NCBI RefSeq assembly: GCF_000972845.2
Contig: NC_040016.1
Span: 3,554,701 to 3,618,700 of the forward strand
From: Larimichthys crocea
Lineage: Eukaryota > Chordata > Actinopteri > Sciaenidae
DNA length: 64,000 nucleotides
Direction of reading: 5' to 3'
Position 1 is the stretch's first letter. Each line of letters begins with the position of its first letter. Shown one piece after another: positions 51,119 to 64,000 of the stretch. Position numbers and translations under genes: made by a program. The notes under the pieces are model-generated. The model did no database searches and had not been told where the DNA came from. It worked only from the letters and a program-made list of their open reading frames with translations.

Positions 51119-54100
51119 CTTACATCCAGCAGGGTCAGATGAGTATGTGTTGTGCACTTACTATTGATAAGACACTCAAAGTAACAAATCCATGAGACAA
51201 AATGTTCATGTGAATACTAATATGAGAAATTGGATCTTAGATTCATCCATGCCTGAGCACAATGGGATTCATTAATAAGTTGCATGAGCCCGGTCAACCA
51301 CAAGCGAACCTCTTGACACACATTTTTGATGGACCTGGAAACAGCTTGAGTGTCAAGGATCTCATGTATCCACAGTGTACTCCTGTCTTTGCATTCAAGC
51401 CTTGCAAGTGCATCATTTCCATGTCAGGCTGTGTGCGTGCATTTTGCCATGTGCTAAATATGTAGTGATCTGTATTTTCCTACTGTCGTAGCATGATGAG
51501 CAAAGATGAAGCCTGGTGAACCGTGGGCAGAGCTGTGTGTGAGTTAGAGGGTGATAATTTAGTGTGTAACTGGGTTGCCCGGCTTGCTCTTATGAAGTCG
51601 TTACGAGTGAACACGCCCATACGCACAAACAAGAGAATTTAACACGTGCACAGATACATGTTAGACACGCTCTCAAACATGCTGTCACCAGCGTATTACG
51701 ACAGAGGCTCGGGCTGAAGCGGGCCTAGGTCTGAGGCCTGGCAGTTCACAAAATTAATCCACCACAGAGGTCTCCTTCCGGACGGCCAGACAGACGGACA
51801 GACCTTCTTCTTATGCTTTCATACAGCCTCTGCTGTGTCACAGATGGTGAAACAGTGATTCTGATAAAATTCATTGGAAACAAATAACTTCCTCTTCTGA
51901 CAAATCTGTTTATTTTGCTCACAAATGATCCTGTGATCATACTGTAAACACTTGGTATTACTGTTATGACATAATGTAAGCTTGGACTTGGAAAACTGGC
52001 TATACTTACATTGCTGTATGTATTACTCATGTCTCACTTTAAACACACATTACTCCTTAGTTTAAATTTGGGGAAAATATACTGATTAACTTTTCATGCT
52101 GACCGTCAGATAAGGAGATACCACTGATACCACTTCTCGTATCTGTAAGGGAAACTGCGTATCTTGCACTGCTACTTTGAATATGAAAATGTACAGTCCA
52201 TTTCACAATAAATTTCATTAGAGTTGTCAGGTAACACACACCGTGAACACAATAGTTTTTTTTTGTAAAATTGTAAACTTATATTCAATTATTTCATTGT
52301 AATATTAGTTATTGAGGACTTTCAATCATGTTTTTGCACCTATCTGTCCTACCATTGAGCACTTAAAATAATAAAGTGAAAAAATGAAATGCACATTATA
52401 TGCATTTCTTTTTTATTTTTGCATTATAAAGCTTCTATATATTGCATCAATGCCCTTCTTAATAGCAAAGTGTGCCACTTTTGTTCAAAAGAGAGAAGTG
52501 GAACAAATGATTTACCGGGAACACATGGATGATGGATGATGTTTGTGTTCGCATTAAGTTGTTATTACTTTCTTTTCTAAGTAGAACTGAGATTTGTGAA
52601 ACCGTGCCATTTAATTTGGGGGATAAAAAGCTTGTTTGATTTGAGGTGAACGAAACATTTCCTTCACACAGCCTGGTAAGAGCAGAGAGCAGCACAGAGC
52701 AGCGTGCCACTAAGCCATGGGAGAATTTCAGCCAAGGATGAGGATGAGGCTGAGAGTGGAGCAGGGCAGGCCTACACTCCAGACAGACACCCACACAGAC
52801 AGACAGTGGATCAGCTGGCTGGGAAATGGCAGCCAGTAATCAGTGTCAGCAGCTCACATTGAACACGATCATGCGCCTGAACGTAGCTATGCAAATGTAT
52901 CCAGACTAGACATGGCCTGATTTGTAAACCATTTAGATATTAGTATCATTAACTAAATCATTGCTGTTTTCAGACCTTTGACGAGAGTTCAGAAAACATT
53001 GGCTTATGATAGTATGAAGGTGGTCTGAATATCGTCGGATCATGTCAAGGTGACCAGAAAAGGTGCACAAGATTGCTGTGGGCCTGTGCTGTGTTGCATG
53101 ATGAAGAATTAAAGAATGTAGTTTGACTTGATGACCATCAAGAACATGAGCCAGACTCAACACACTGAGGACACTTGGTGACATCTCGGTGTGATACATC
53201 GACTTTAAGTGTAGGTGAAGTTGCTGTTTTAAACTGGTATTCAGACAGAACAGTTTGTAACCCATTGATGATGTCTCTCTCAAACACAACATCTGTAAAG
53301 GCATGCACATGTGGCTGACCTGCGAGGGTTAGACAATGGCAGAGACGCAGACTGTCCCCGGGGAGGCACTGCGGTCATCACCACATTCTGCAGAACATTT
53401 TATTGAATAAGCTATTCTGTTGAACTTACTTTAACCGCTTTAGGAAAAAAAAAAAACAGCCAACATACTATGTACCATCTGTGCATCTAAGTCTCCCTCA
53501 TGAGCATCAACAATTCCACGCAAAGCTGTGAGGCCTAAAATAGAAGCTATGCGTTCAGCTGCTGTAAAGCAGGGGTGGCTGCTCCTCCTCCTGCTTTGTG
53601 TGCACTAATAAGCTTTATTTTGCTGCTCGTTTGTAGTCCGAACATTTCTATTTGACTTCTGCCAGACTCCTTTGCTCTGAACTTTAAGAGCTAATAGCCT
53701 CTGTTATTTTATTTTTTTTATCTTTTTTGCCAGTCATTAGTTTTTGTTCTGTTTGTAATTCCAGAAGAGGGAGACCACCAAATAAAACACGTTTTCTTTT
53801 CTCAACCTCAATTTCACACTGGGTGAAAATGCACCCCTTCTTTGCTGTTGTTTTTATTGCCACATCAAATAACTTTTTCGCTGTTTTATATGCTAATGAT
53901 TAGATAAGTGATGTGATTTAATAGGCTTGTGTGCATGTGCACACAATTCCGTAATGATTGAGACCTATAAAAGAAGACCATGTGCATGCTTTAGAAATCT
54001 GATGAAAAGAGTGAGCATGCAGATTTCTACACTCAGTGTTAGTCCTGAATCTACAAAGAGTTCTCTGCATCTGGCCTCTGGTTTTGTGTGTATTGTTCTG

Positions 54101-54293
54101 GACAAACCCACACACGCGCTCAGACGCTGACAACAAAAGTTAAGAGCTCCATCTTTCACTGTGACAACTAATACTCAACAGAACAAAGAGATAAACACAC
54201 GAGAAATAAATGTTGCTCACCTCATGACAACAGAACCACTCCACCATGCAGACAGACTATTGAACCACTTCTCCGTGCGAATGATCTATTAGA

Positions 54294-54303
54294 TGTGTAT
54301 GTA

Positions 54304-54335
<32 letters not shown>
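54294..54335. repeat. (GT)n microsatellite, interrupted
   Basis: GT units with TA and TT interruptions. Confidence 0.9.
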
Positions 54336-57039
54336 CGGTAGGTCCAAGTGATAATAGAGGTCAAGTCTGAAGTCTGTCCCCATTTGTCTCTCCCTCTGCC
54401 AACCTTCCAAACTGATCCTGAGTCACATCACACAGCAATTTCCCTTGACTGAGACACAATGCAGTATAAATATATTTAAACACAAGCAAACTTCCTATTG
54501 TACAACCTCCAGGTTTGGGTGGCCAATCTAATGCTAATGATCTCACTAATAGTACGTCTGTATGTCATTTAAGAGAACTCGACGTGGGAAAGTGGTTTCA
54601 ATCATTAAGTACCAGTCACCACTTCTGCTGTGTCAAGAACAGATGTGAAAAAAAAAAAAGTTGGCCAATCAGTAATCAAGAAGTGCAATTTTTGTTAAAT
54701 TGGTAATTTGCTGAATGACGAGCGGCAGGGAGGTATGGAGTTCTCGGCTGTTTCATAAGCACCAGTCTGGGTTAAAAAGTTCCTTTGTGACTCACAATGA
54801 GTGGAAGAAATGCATGTTTCAAAGGCAGGAGAGCTCAGTTGGAGGTAGATGGAGGCAGGTGGGGATGACAAGAGAGGCCAGAGGGAAAGATGCAGTGGTT
54901 AAAGGAGGGCTGGACGAACACAAAAGAAAATTCTGAATAAATGGGCCACATTTCAGATATAAAAGCCCTGATTTGTACAAAGAACTGTATTTAAGACCAA
55001 ATTGAAAACCAGATAAAGAAAGAAAGTGGGCAAATGTAGAGTATCCACTTGACTGTAACTATCAGCGGATTTGAACTGGATGGTGGACAGAGTTTACACA
55101 TTTTTAGTTAGTACACAGCCTGTAAAAACAGTTTTCTGGGCTTGAAGACCATAAATATTTTTTCTTTACAGTACAAAATTTGATTTTTGCAGTTTGACAC
55201 ATATTAGGGACTACAATGAAATATATTTCTGCCTTTTTTGGCTTCATTTAAAGAAATCTGTGTCACTGCCTGCTGAATAGAACTTTTGATCAAACTCTTT
55301 CAGACCTGTGTACATCTGTGGGAAAAAAATAGACAAAGCTTTGGCAGGACAAATATTTCCTGAGAGGATGCTGGCATAAGAGGAGAGAGAGGAGACAGAG
55401 AGGATGGACAGGAGAACGTCCAGGTGGGAGAAAACAAGGCAGGACCAACCACAAAGAAGAGAGGAGGGACGAGCAAAAACAGAGGAAGGAGAAAAAATAA
55501 AAGAGGGGAGGAGGGAGTCCTGGCAGGAAGCCAGGGCAGGGAGTGTGCCACAGATGTGCCCCCACCACCCAGGGGGGGAATGTGCTGAGTGGACAGGAAC
55601 GCCCTCCTCACATACACATACATACATGCATAAGCTCCATTTAGCCACCAAATGGACAGGACCACACAAGCAACTATGGTTTATAGAGACTGTAGATGTC
55701 AATCACATAGTCAAGTGTTTCTCTGGCTTTATTTGGATGGTAGTTGGTGGGATTTGCAGTGTTTGACTCAGGTTCACCAAGGACTCACTTTGTAAACTCC
55801 AAAACTGGTAACTCGGTTTAATACAAAGACAAAAAGTGTTTCTAAAACATGCAGGAGTTCAATTCAATTATGACGCATATGTAGTCTGAGGAGCCTGACC
55901 ATACTGAATCATCAAAGATCAATAGTATAGAAGAGTGTAAAGGATGGATTTTTCCCTTTTTACTGAGTTACATAAGAATTGACCCTGATTGATTGATTGA
56001 TTATGCTGACACCCATTGTTCTACCAACCAACCCTGTTCAATCCTCAGTAGAGGCAGCCACCAAAATCTGGATACAGTCAATGTCAAGTCCCGATTGGTA
56101 GGGATGGCGTCTTCACTGAGGTCTTCCATGTGAAAAATGTACACTCCAAGTACTATAAATACTTCCACAAGTGGTTAAAATATATTTTTAAAAAGTCATA
56201 TTTTCTCTTAAAAGACCTCCCACTGTGAGCTTTATCATGCTGCCGTTTCACATTAGCTTTACCTATGGTCCTGTGGTGAGGTGTGAAAGCTGGATCTGCA
56301 CTATGACTCTGGATTTTTAGGAGATCAGAGGAATGGAAAAGGGAAATGTACTAAACGTCAGTAACACTGACACAGTGAGTTTGGTTGCAGTGAGTGCTGC
56401 AGGCTGAGGCGGAGTGGTGAGGGGGAAAAAAGATGTCATTTTTACAACAGCGAAAGAAAAAAAACCTCCACCTGGCTTTCATCGCAGTGTTTTTATGTGT
56501 GTGTCTGAGACTGAAGATTCTCCACCTGTCCAACTATCCCCCTGACACCTTGCTCTGTCACTGCTACCACAACCATCAGGCCTCTGGTATGCAGACAGAT
56601 AGTCATCCTCTGTTTAAATATTATTCTAAACCCCCACTGAAGAGTCAGCAGTGTGGAAATATCTGCCTCATTCCTCATCTTCATGACTTCCTCCACTCTG
56701 TCTACAATTTGTGGAATGATTTAAATTCTACATTTTTATTCCGGTCATAGCAGGTGGGTGACAGGAAGTGTGCTTCACGGTGAAACAACAATCTGTAAAA
56801 GCCGATATGGTGATGGAGACAGCGGCTGTGTATTCATCATATAACACATGTACCAAATGTACAGTGAAGGCAGTATTTTTCTTACCTGATGGAGCGAAGA
56901 AGAGTCATTATCATCAAGGAAACAAGCGCAGAGGAGGAGAGGCAGACAGGAAGGGAACAAAATGAAAAGAATGTTAGAAACTCTGCGGCCCAGATCAGCT
57001 CAGCTTTCAGAAAGACTGAAGTAATGGTGCTTTGAGCTA

Positions 57040-57480
57040 AATTCTAATCTTATGTGCTGACATTCTCACAAAGGCAATGTTAAAATTCAGATGTTTAGCA
57101 GCTATGTTTACCACGGTCCTAGTTTAGCATCTTAGGATAACTAACATGAGAGAATGAGTATAGGACCATTTCAAGTTTTGATCTGATGATGGCATTACAT
57201 GGAGAATTAAGGCATTATTAAGTTGTTACTATTCATGTCTGTACCAAATTAATTTCATTTTAGCCATCCATCTAAAAGTTGAGACATTTCACTTCAAAAC
57301 ACAAATGCAGACCTCATGTTAGCTCAGGAGGAAAAGTCTGAGATCACTAAAGGATTAGGATTCATCCTCTGGGCACCGTGAATGTCTGTACACAATTTCA
57401 TGGCTATCCATCCAACAGTTTAGAACTGTTAAAGAGATATTTGGACCACAGCAGTGGACCAACAACTGACTGACGAGTGA
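57040..57480 (+). repeat. interspersed fish repeat, second copy
   Basis: Same family as the 43.7-44.7 kb copy, in opposite orientation. The order is TGTTTAGCAG and TTTAGCATCTTAGG, a TTTTGATCTGATGATGGC section, GTACCAAATTAATTTCATTT, a TAGCTCAGGAGGAAAAGTC section and GGATTCATCCTCTGGGCACC with TGAATGTCTGTACACAATTT. The GGATTCATCCTCTGG segment pairs with CCAGAGGATGAAAC of the first copy. Confidence 0.55.
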
Positions 57481-58908
57481 TGTGCGGTGCTTCTTGTCTA
57501 TTGTATCCTTCATCATGTTGAAATATTGCAAATTAAGAAATGTACAAATTGGACCCGAGGCAAAGACTGAGACCAGATGTGCAGTGTATTGATTGTGAGC
57601 TTCAGGATCAATACACTGTGTATTCTGCATGCATTTTGCCCAAACACACAACCCAACTGATTGATGTGCTGACTCTGACGCTTGACAGCTAATAATCTCA
57701 TTGACGCAGACTGCTTACATCTCTATACGCTGCAGTAAAATCCACAGAAAAGGTCGCTTTCAGCAAAACTGCTAAAATAAACAAAGGTTATGCAGAAAGC
57801 CATAAACTGAGATTATTCACACGGGCACACACTAAAGCTTCCATACACTACAGAGGATCAGCACAATTTTCTGAAAAGCAGAATTTAAAGAGAAATAGGT
57901 GATGAAAATCCCATTACAAATCCTCTCAGTGTAAAAGAATCTAGCCCAGGTAACCCAAGACAAATCCTTCACGGGCTCTGCCCTAAAACATGAACACAAC
58001 ATGCCGTCACCACAGACTGGGAAGCCTGAGGAGTCACAGATGAAAATGTGGGTCAAGTTAGACCCTGGCTTTGTTTTAATTAGGTGCTAAGGGCTTCTGG
58101 TGTTGATGTTAGCGCTCATGCTAAGTCCTGGGCACAGTCAGAAGCCTAACGAAGAAGCATTAACTCAAGCAATGTGCGAGAGCCAGACCGAAAGCAAACA
58201 CTACACAGAGCCGAGGCTGCTGAGGCTTACAGGCGTGTTTACCTTGGAGGCTGATGGAGCGAATGTAGACGTGGAACTCTGCAATGCTCAACTTATAAAA
58301 GCTAAAGTAAGACATAAAGACTGACCAGCACTCATAAAACACAACAACACACCCTTTAACACATGCACCCGAAACTCACAAGAAAAAAAAAATGATGACG
58401 TATGTTCATGTGCAAATAAATGTACAGTTGGACAGAGTAGGTACAGCTAGCAGCTACCACGTGATTTAGTAAACTCTCTTCTTGAAACGTCAGAAATAAA
58501 ACATAATTATTCTGAGCTCCACTGAGGTCTTCCCAATCTTTCCAAAGCATCTTTATGTGACTTGTTTGTGTGATTATTTTGATAATGAAATTTTGATTTA
58601 TGAAGCTCTACATTCTATTGGGGAAAGAGAACGTGAATGTTCATGTGTGATAGGCATCTACAAAGGAATAATAAAAATATATTTCACAGTACTTTGCCCT
58701 ACAAAATCAATACAAAGTAAATTGATGTGTGCTAAGAAAATGTTTGTGTGCCCTGTAAACACAACACTGACATTATTACCTTATGGCTAACACAAGAGAA
58801 AACTGTTTACACGTCCAGCAGACATGTGGAGTTGTGTTTTTAAGCACCCGATGAATTCAAGTTCAATATTCACCAGCTCTGTCAGAATTCTCAATCTTTT
58901 GGTTTGCA

Positions 58909-59190
58909 CCAGTGTCAAGACCAACTAAAGTCATGACCAAGACCAAAGTGTATCGAGACAAGACCAAGACTTTGAGGGGTTGAGAGTTGCAGTATTTACA
59001 AAATACTGTGTGTATCCACTGTGACGCTGTTTTGTAGATGAACTTTGTGGTTTAGGAAACCAAATTTTATTCCATGATTATTTCTGATGTCTGCCCAGAC
59101 AATTAATAAATCAAATAAATCAGACAATGCACATGCTAATAAGTGACTTCTCCACAGTTGAGTCTTGACTGGTCTTAAGTACTACAACAC
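58909..59190. mobile_element. MITE-like element rich in AAGACC repeats
   Basis: The right end, reverse complemented, is CCAGTGTTGTAGTACTTAAG. The left end is CCAGTGTCAAGACC, which shares the outer bases and then jumps to the inner AAGACC repeats, so part of the left end is lost. The inside has several ACCAAGACC-type units. I recall the same ends and inner repeats from a common fish element. No target duplication was seen. Confidence 0.6.
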
Positions 59191-59442
59191 TGGCCTCCAC
59201 AGACACCTTTAGCTAGTAAATGCTTCACTGTATTCAGCAGCACAGAGAAGGAACTGCTAAATTAGGTGATAATTCTTTTTGAGTCTGTCACTACGACCAA
59301 ACCCTTTGACATTACACAGCCATCCAAGCCATTGTTCATATAAAAATATTGACCCATGCAGCTTTAAATATTTACAGTAAACAACAGAAACAATTTTCAA
59401 CAGCTGGGTGAGTATTCATGGTGACGGTAAAGACTGGCAAGT

Positions 59443-60195
59443 AGAGTTGTCCCAAAACCAAAATGAGTAACCATGATACTATACCAGAGAAAGTATTACG
59501 ATTCCGGATATTATCGCGACACTGTGGCCTTTTTTGATTTTATATTATACCACTTGCTATTATTATTTTATAAACTGCAATGTATTTGTTCAAGTTATAA
59601 ATACTTATTAATTACTTATAATGTTTGGTGTGTAAAACTGGTGAAGTAAGAATTAGACTGAAACAAGTTAAAAAAATTTTTTTTTTTTTTAGCAAAATCA
59701 GTGTTGCCACTGACGACGCCGCGGCAGACTCGTCGCTCGGGCCCGGTGCTTCTGCCATGGTGAGTGTGTTGTCTCGTGTTTGTGACTGTAAGCCGTGCAC
59801 GCGTCTGGGCGAGACAGAACTTCAGCTTGTTGTTTGTTTTGAAGCTAATTTATATTGAAGCGGAGCTGTCTTCATGGAGTTCATTCTTGCCGGCAGAAAC
59901 ACACGAACAGCCAATCAGCTAACAGACGGGCGGACCCAGCGTGCGGCAACAGCCTATCATATCCCCGGACGTCACCAGTAACAGGCAAAGAGCCAATCAT
60001 TCAGCAGCTGTGTAGTTCGGTTGCAGTAGTTGCCATGCTGGTTTGTTTACAAGGGAGTAGCATGCAGTGAAAATCCGGGAGGAGAGTAAAGGTGAAAACT
60101 TGCACTAGTAGTTTAGTACCGTCGTGTAGAATTTCTAATATAGTAGGAACCGTTACGATTTGGCACAGCGGGGTACCGTGGGTATCGTGCAACTC
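59443..60195 (-). mobile_element. hAT-type deletion derivative keeping promoter and 5' end of an ORF
   Basis: A 753-base element bordered by AGAGTTG on the left and CAACTC on the right and flanked by a perfect octamer duplication TGGCAAGT (59435-59442 and 60196-60203), the size made by hAT transposases. Minus-strand reading: inverted CCAAT boxes (ATTGG) near 60000 and 59920, a TGACGTCC CRE-like site, a TATAAATT box near 59850, then a start at 59758 giving MAEAPGPSDESAAASSVATL and a Lys-rich run made by the A-run, soon followed by a stop. The rest of the putative transposase is deleted. Family assignment to hAT is inferred from the 8-bp duplication and the general fish element pattern. Confidence 0.7.
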
Positions 60196-61431
60196 TGGCA
60201 AGTGTGTCCACCGTTGACTACTTTATTTTCAGACAGTTGTTACAACGGCTAAACAAACATCTGGTTTAGTTGTTCGGAAGTGTACATAAGTTTTTTTTGG
60301 TTGGTTTTATTTCAACATGTTTTATCTCCTTGCTGTGGCCCTACAGAAAAGGCAGACAGCTGACACCTTACACACCACATCCACTGAGATGTGAGGAGGA
60401 CCAAACAGAGGAGAAGGGAGAAATCCGACAGGGCTTTGTTGATGAGGAGGTAATGAGTGTTTGTGAGTGAATCCTTGTTGATGTAATTAATATTCCTCAG
60501 AACTGGGCCCTGTTTGCCATTTTTGCCTACTCAGAAACTGGGTGTCATTAATCATTGTTTTAGAGGGCAAAGCGACCTCCTGCTGCAGGAAAACTAAATC
60601 CTCCGGCAGTCGTGGGTAGGTAAGTCCGAATAATGATGCGGACTTGTAATGAGGAAGACAAAAACGAGAGGGAAGAGATAGAAGAGCGAGAAAGAGGAGC
60701 AGACGTTAGGAGAGAGCGGGGGGCTAGTGCCACCGACCGACAAACTAATCTAGAAGATGAATCGAATAGACAGAGGGAGTGATGAAAGAAAGATGAGAGA
60801 CAAGCAGAAACTCAGAGATGTCAGATGTAAGATCTCCCACCTCACGCTATCAGACACAAGGCTTCTCTGGTCTCGCTGAGCGTTAAAGTCAATTTAGGTG
60901 AAGGGCTTCCCACAACAAAAACTGCTCTGATCAATTTACATGAAGTCCAACCTCAAATCAGGTATTCATCCGCTTACACAGACGGGTCAATGCAGCACAG
61001 TCCCCCACTCGCATGGAGCTACAACTATCAGTCCACAGGACAATCACTGCCCTCTCCTCTCACAAACACAAACAGCCTCAGTTTTTCCAGACGTGCTGAT
61101 GCAGTTAAAACGTGGTAATAAGAATGGGATTGCGGGATTCTAGCTTTGCTTAAAGTGTTCGTAAGAGGCACTGTTGTTAGCATCAGTGTCAGCTCCAGCT
61201 GCTCACTGAACGGTCAGCCTTTATGCGTTCTGTCATCCCGTGATCCAACCTCCACCTCTCCCTGTAATAACACACTTAACTGTCGTAAATCACTGGAGAA
61301 CATCGGGAGCACCAGCTGTTTGAACGTTCAGTCTTAGCCTAGTTACAACTGCATGACCAAATAATATCAGTTACTGTACATGAATATTACTAACACACGT
61401 TTTCACCTGTATGTAGAAATACCTACATTTA

Positions 61432-61555
61432 GGGGCGGTGTTTAGCTCGGTAGCTTAAGCAGCCGCCCCATATGCGAAGGCTCGCTGCTCCCAGGTTCGA
61501 CTCCCGACCTGTGCGGCCCTTTCCCGCATGTCACTCCCCATCTCTCTCCCCCATA
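61432..61555 (+). mobile_element. tRNA-derived SINE with clear B-box
   Basis: The head GGGGCGGTGTTTAGCTCGG holds an A-box-like TTAGCTCGGTAGC. A B-box GGTTCGACTCC follows at 61494-61504, then GTGCGGCCCTTTCCCGCATG and TCACTCCCCATCTCTCTCCC, the body of a common fish SINE. The 3' tail is missing or replaced. It is not an intact tRNA gene: the anticodon arm and acceptor pairing are not maintained. Confidence 0.75.
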
Positions 61556-61948
61556 TTCCATACTCATGATCCCATTTCCATGCAGCCATGCTTAATTTCA
61601 TGTATATGTTGGTGTTGCATATCCAAAAAACTGTTGATATCCAAGTCTTTCATAATTATTAAAAATAAGTGTGTTCCTCCTTCTGACCTAAATTGTGGAC
61701 TTTACTTTTGTCCATGCATTTCTACCCCGGTGACCTCTTGGCTAACAACACACAGAGCTGCCCATTAACAGGCAAGAGACTGTGTGACTCAAACTACACT
61801 GCAACAGTGCTGCGTGTCCAAAGAATGCTCCTAAAACCTGAATAATACCGGCATATCCTGTCCTTTACATCTTAATCACAAAATTCTACATTTAGAATAA
61901 GGCCTGGGAATATCCAAAATATGCTGTTGATATCACATGTATGTATTG

Positions 61949-61975
61949 ACACACACACACACACATACATATATA

Positions 61976-62015
<40 letters not shown>
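61949..62015. repeat. (AC)n-(AT)n compound microsatellite
   Basis: Eight AC units, a mixed section, then about sixteen AT units. Confidence 0.95.
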
Positions 62016-62019
<4 letters not shown>

Positions 62020-62500
62020 GAAATGAGTGTGCATGTAAATGTAGTAGCAGTAAATGATGCAACCCGATTCAATAAATCACTTGTTTGAAAATACAAACTG
62101 GCAGTTATCGGCAGCTACTTTAAATAATCTTAACTTTCTCAAACGGTTTATTAGTTCAGCTCACTGTGACACTTTGGATGTATATTAGCAATGTCATAAG
62201 GACTTTTAGTATCATCTAGCTATTATTTTTGTACCAGAGATAGCTAATATTTGTTCACACGGCCATGCCCAACAATTTATTTTGTCAAAATGGTGATGAC
62301 CAGCTACCGTAATGTAGCAAAAGTACTTCCACCACTGTTTACGAGAACCGAAAGAAAAATAGTGTGGGTGAGAGAGAACACAAAGAAAAAGAGGATATTG
62401 GGTGAGGAAGAAGGGGAGGAAAGAGGAGAAGGAATGCAGGGAGGATATGAGTCAGACAGGAGGGGAGGAGAATGTCAGGAAGAAGGGAGGGGGGGGGAGG

Positions 62501-62544
62501 GAGGAGAGGAGAGGAGAGGAGAGGAGAGGAGAGGAGAGGAGAGG
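62501..62544. repeat. (GAGGA)n pentanucleotide repeat in a purine tract
   Basis: Nearly nine perfect GAGGA units. Purine richness extends back to about 62390, including a G-run at 62490. Confidence 0.95.
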
Positions 62545-64000
62545 TCTTCTGGTTCTTCCACTTTACCAGCTCCCATTTACCCCTTGTCCCCCTCCTGCTG
62601 CCTTTAATGGGTGGATAGAGATAAGAGGAGCAGAGTGGAAACTGTCCAAAGAGAGAAAAAAGGAGATCCATCTGTCCCTAAATGAGATCCTCGCTGTGCT
62701 CTCACTCTGAAGGAGAGAGGAGGAGAAAGACAGAAAACACCCAGAAAGAGACAAGAGAGGAAAACACAGAGATAACTAGTAGGGCCCTGCCTGCACTCTC
62801 TCCATTACTGCAATCACATTATCTGCTCTATCAGATGGAGATGCAGACACAAAAACAACATCTTCAGAGAGCAGTTTTAAAGTTTCTATTGAGGAAAAGG
62901 GGACTTTAAATTTGAGGTCAGATGTGGCTGACGTGCCTAAAACTTTGCAAAAGCCCTTTCCTTTTGTGTTCAAATCTTTCAACCAAGCATGATTAAGAAG
63001 GAGAGAATTAGTCGTCCATTTATATGCAAATGAACTTCAATCAGTGACAGCTCATTGAAAGTGTGAATGCAGCGAGGTGTGGCTAACCCCTAAATCCACT
63101 GGAGAACTTTTTTTCTTTTTGACAAGATGGCTGTGTGAGTGACGGGAGGTGAAGCAGTGTGCTTTCTCCGATCAGAAAGAAGCCTTCGCAACTGGGATCA
63201 TCAGCCCTCCCGTGATGGAAGAAGACAAGGGTGTGAGCCTAACGCGTGGCTACAGTCATGAGAAGGACCACTGAGGTAGATCCATGGAGTCATTGATGAT
63301 GCACCAACATGATACTGGGTCTGAGGATGCAAAGTCACTGAGTAGCTTTTTCATGGAGGTGGAAAAATCTTTTTTCATATACAATCCAATGTTCACATTC
63401 CTGAATTCATTCCTATAGAGGAAATGTTTCACCAGCCAATTAGTCACCTAAACAACACATTAACTACTTAACATGTCTGCTTAAATCATACGATCAATAC
63501 AGCTCCAATTCACAAGCCTGTATGCCAATTTTATGGAGCTATTTGATCTATCTCACTCATGTGAAATGGCTGTTTTTCCACTGGAGCCAAACATATTAGT
63601 CAATTAATTAACTGGAATTGATTCATTAAAGAATTGACAGTTAATCAGTGACTTATGGAAGCAGTGAATGAAAATGTACTGCTTCCACCTTTCGAAATGT
63701 GAATGTTTTTTCTTCAGTGGTGGACTGATATCTTTGGAGTCTTGGGCTGTTTTCTCAGATGAAACAAGTTATTTGAAGATGTTAACCATCGAATCAAAAC
63801 AACCCCCTAAATCTACATCAGAACACACACTGATAAACAGTCACAGTATGACTAAACCAGATTTGATCCAAACCAAAAACTTACCATGACCCTACCTCAG
63901 TCAAACGTGAAACATGATGATAAACTGAGCTGAAAACTAAACCCTTTGGTAGAGGAAACAAGTAATAACGTAATTAGTTAATTACAGGAGGAGTGACTTT

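Noticed and set aside
61432..61520. tRNA gene
   Set aside because: A- and B-box-like sequences are present, but no cloverleaf pairing. The following body is that of a SINE. The same applies at 11290, 23413 and 28789.

Overview
The window looks like genomic DNA from a ray-finned fish, probably a percomorph teleost. Genes are split by introns. AC/GT/AT microsatellites are frequent, and there are tRNA-derived SINEs, hAT-type short elements and a LINE relic of kinds common in fish. There is no operon structure, CRISPR array, rRNA or intact tRNA gene. I found one supportable protein-coding gene: magi1 (membrane-associated guanylate kinase, WW and PDZ domain containing 1), read on the minus strand. 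Eleven consecutive internal exons lie between 157 and 39250. They total 1965 bases, about 654 residues. Every exon has consensus AG/GT borders, and all ten junctions keep one reading frame, which is strong internal proof of the model.

In transcript order (high to low coordinates) the exons encode: the segment after the N-terminal PDZ0 (39134-39250); the shortened guanylate-kinase-like domain (17678-17797 and the start of 14049-14291); a Ser/Pro-rich acidic linker (14049-14291, 11348-11573); WW1 (11348-11573, 9511-9593); a 36-nt in-frame mini-exon (8663-8698); WW2 (5350-5407, 4289-4404); a Gln/Pro linker (4289-4404, 2922-3041); PDZ1 (986-1171, 157-816); and PDZ2 (157-816). The first exon with the start codon and PDZ0 would lie above 64000. 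PDZ3 to PDZ5 and the 3' end would lie below position 1. Residue choice in PDZ1/PDZ2 fits MAGI1 rather than MAGI2 or MAGI3. Which teleost copy (magi1a or magi1b) cannot be told from the window alone.

The first 18 kb hold ten of the eleven exons. From 17.8 to 39.1 kb there is one 21.3-kb intron, and from 39.25 kb to the end at least 24.7 kb of the next upstream intron. These big introns hold nearly all the transposon relics: four SINE-like copies, a LINE C-terminal coding relic, a LINE-like 3' end flanked by a long target duplication, a 139-bp hAT-type element with its 8-bp target duplication, and a 753-bp hAT-type deletion derivative that keeps a promoter-like region and the start of an open reading frame. 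An inverted pair of a widespread fish repeat is also present.

A CpG-rich patch at 35.8-36.2 kb, with tandem CACGTG boxes, a TATA-like motif and a possible splice donor, is the best candidate for an internal magi1 promoter. I see no evidence for a new multi-gene biological system here. The items of most interest are the possible alternative promoter, splice-site ambiguity at three exons, the mini-exon, and the well-delimited transposon copies.
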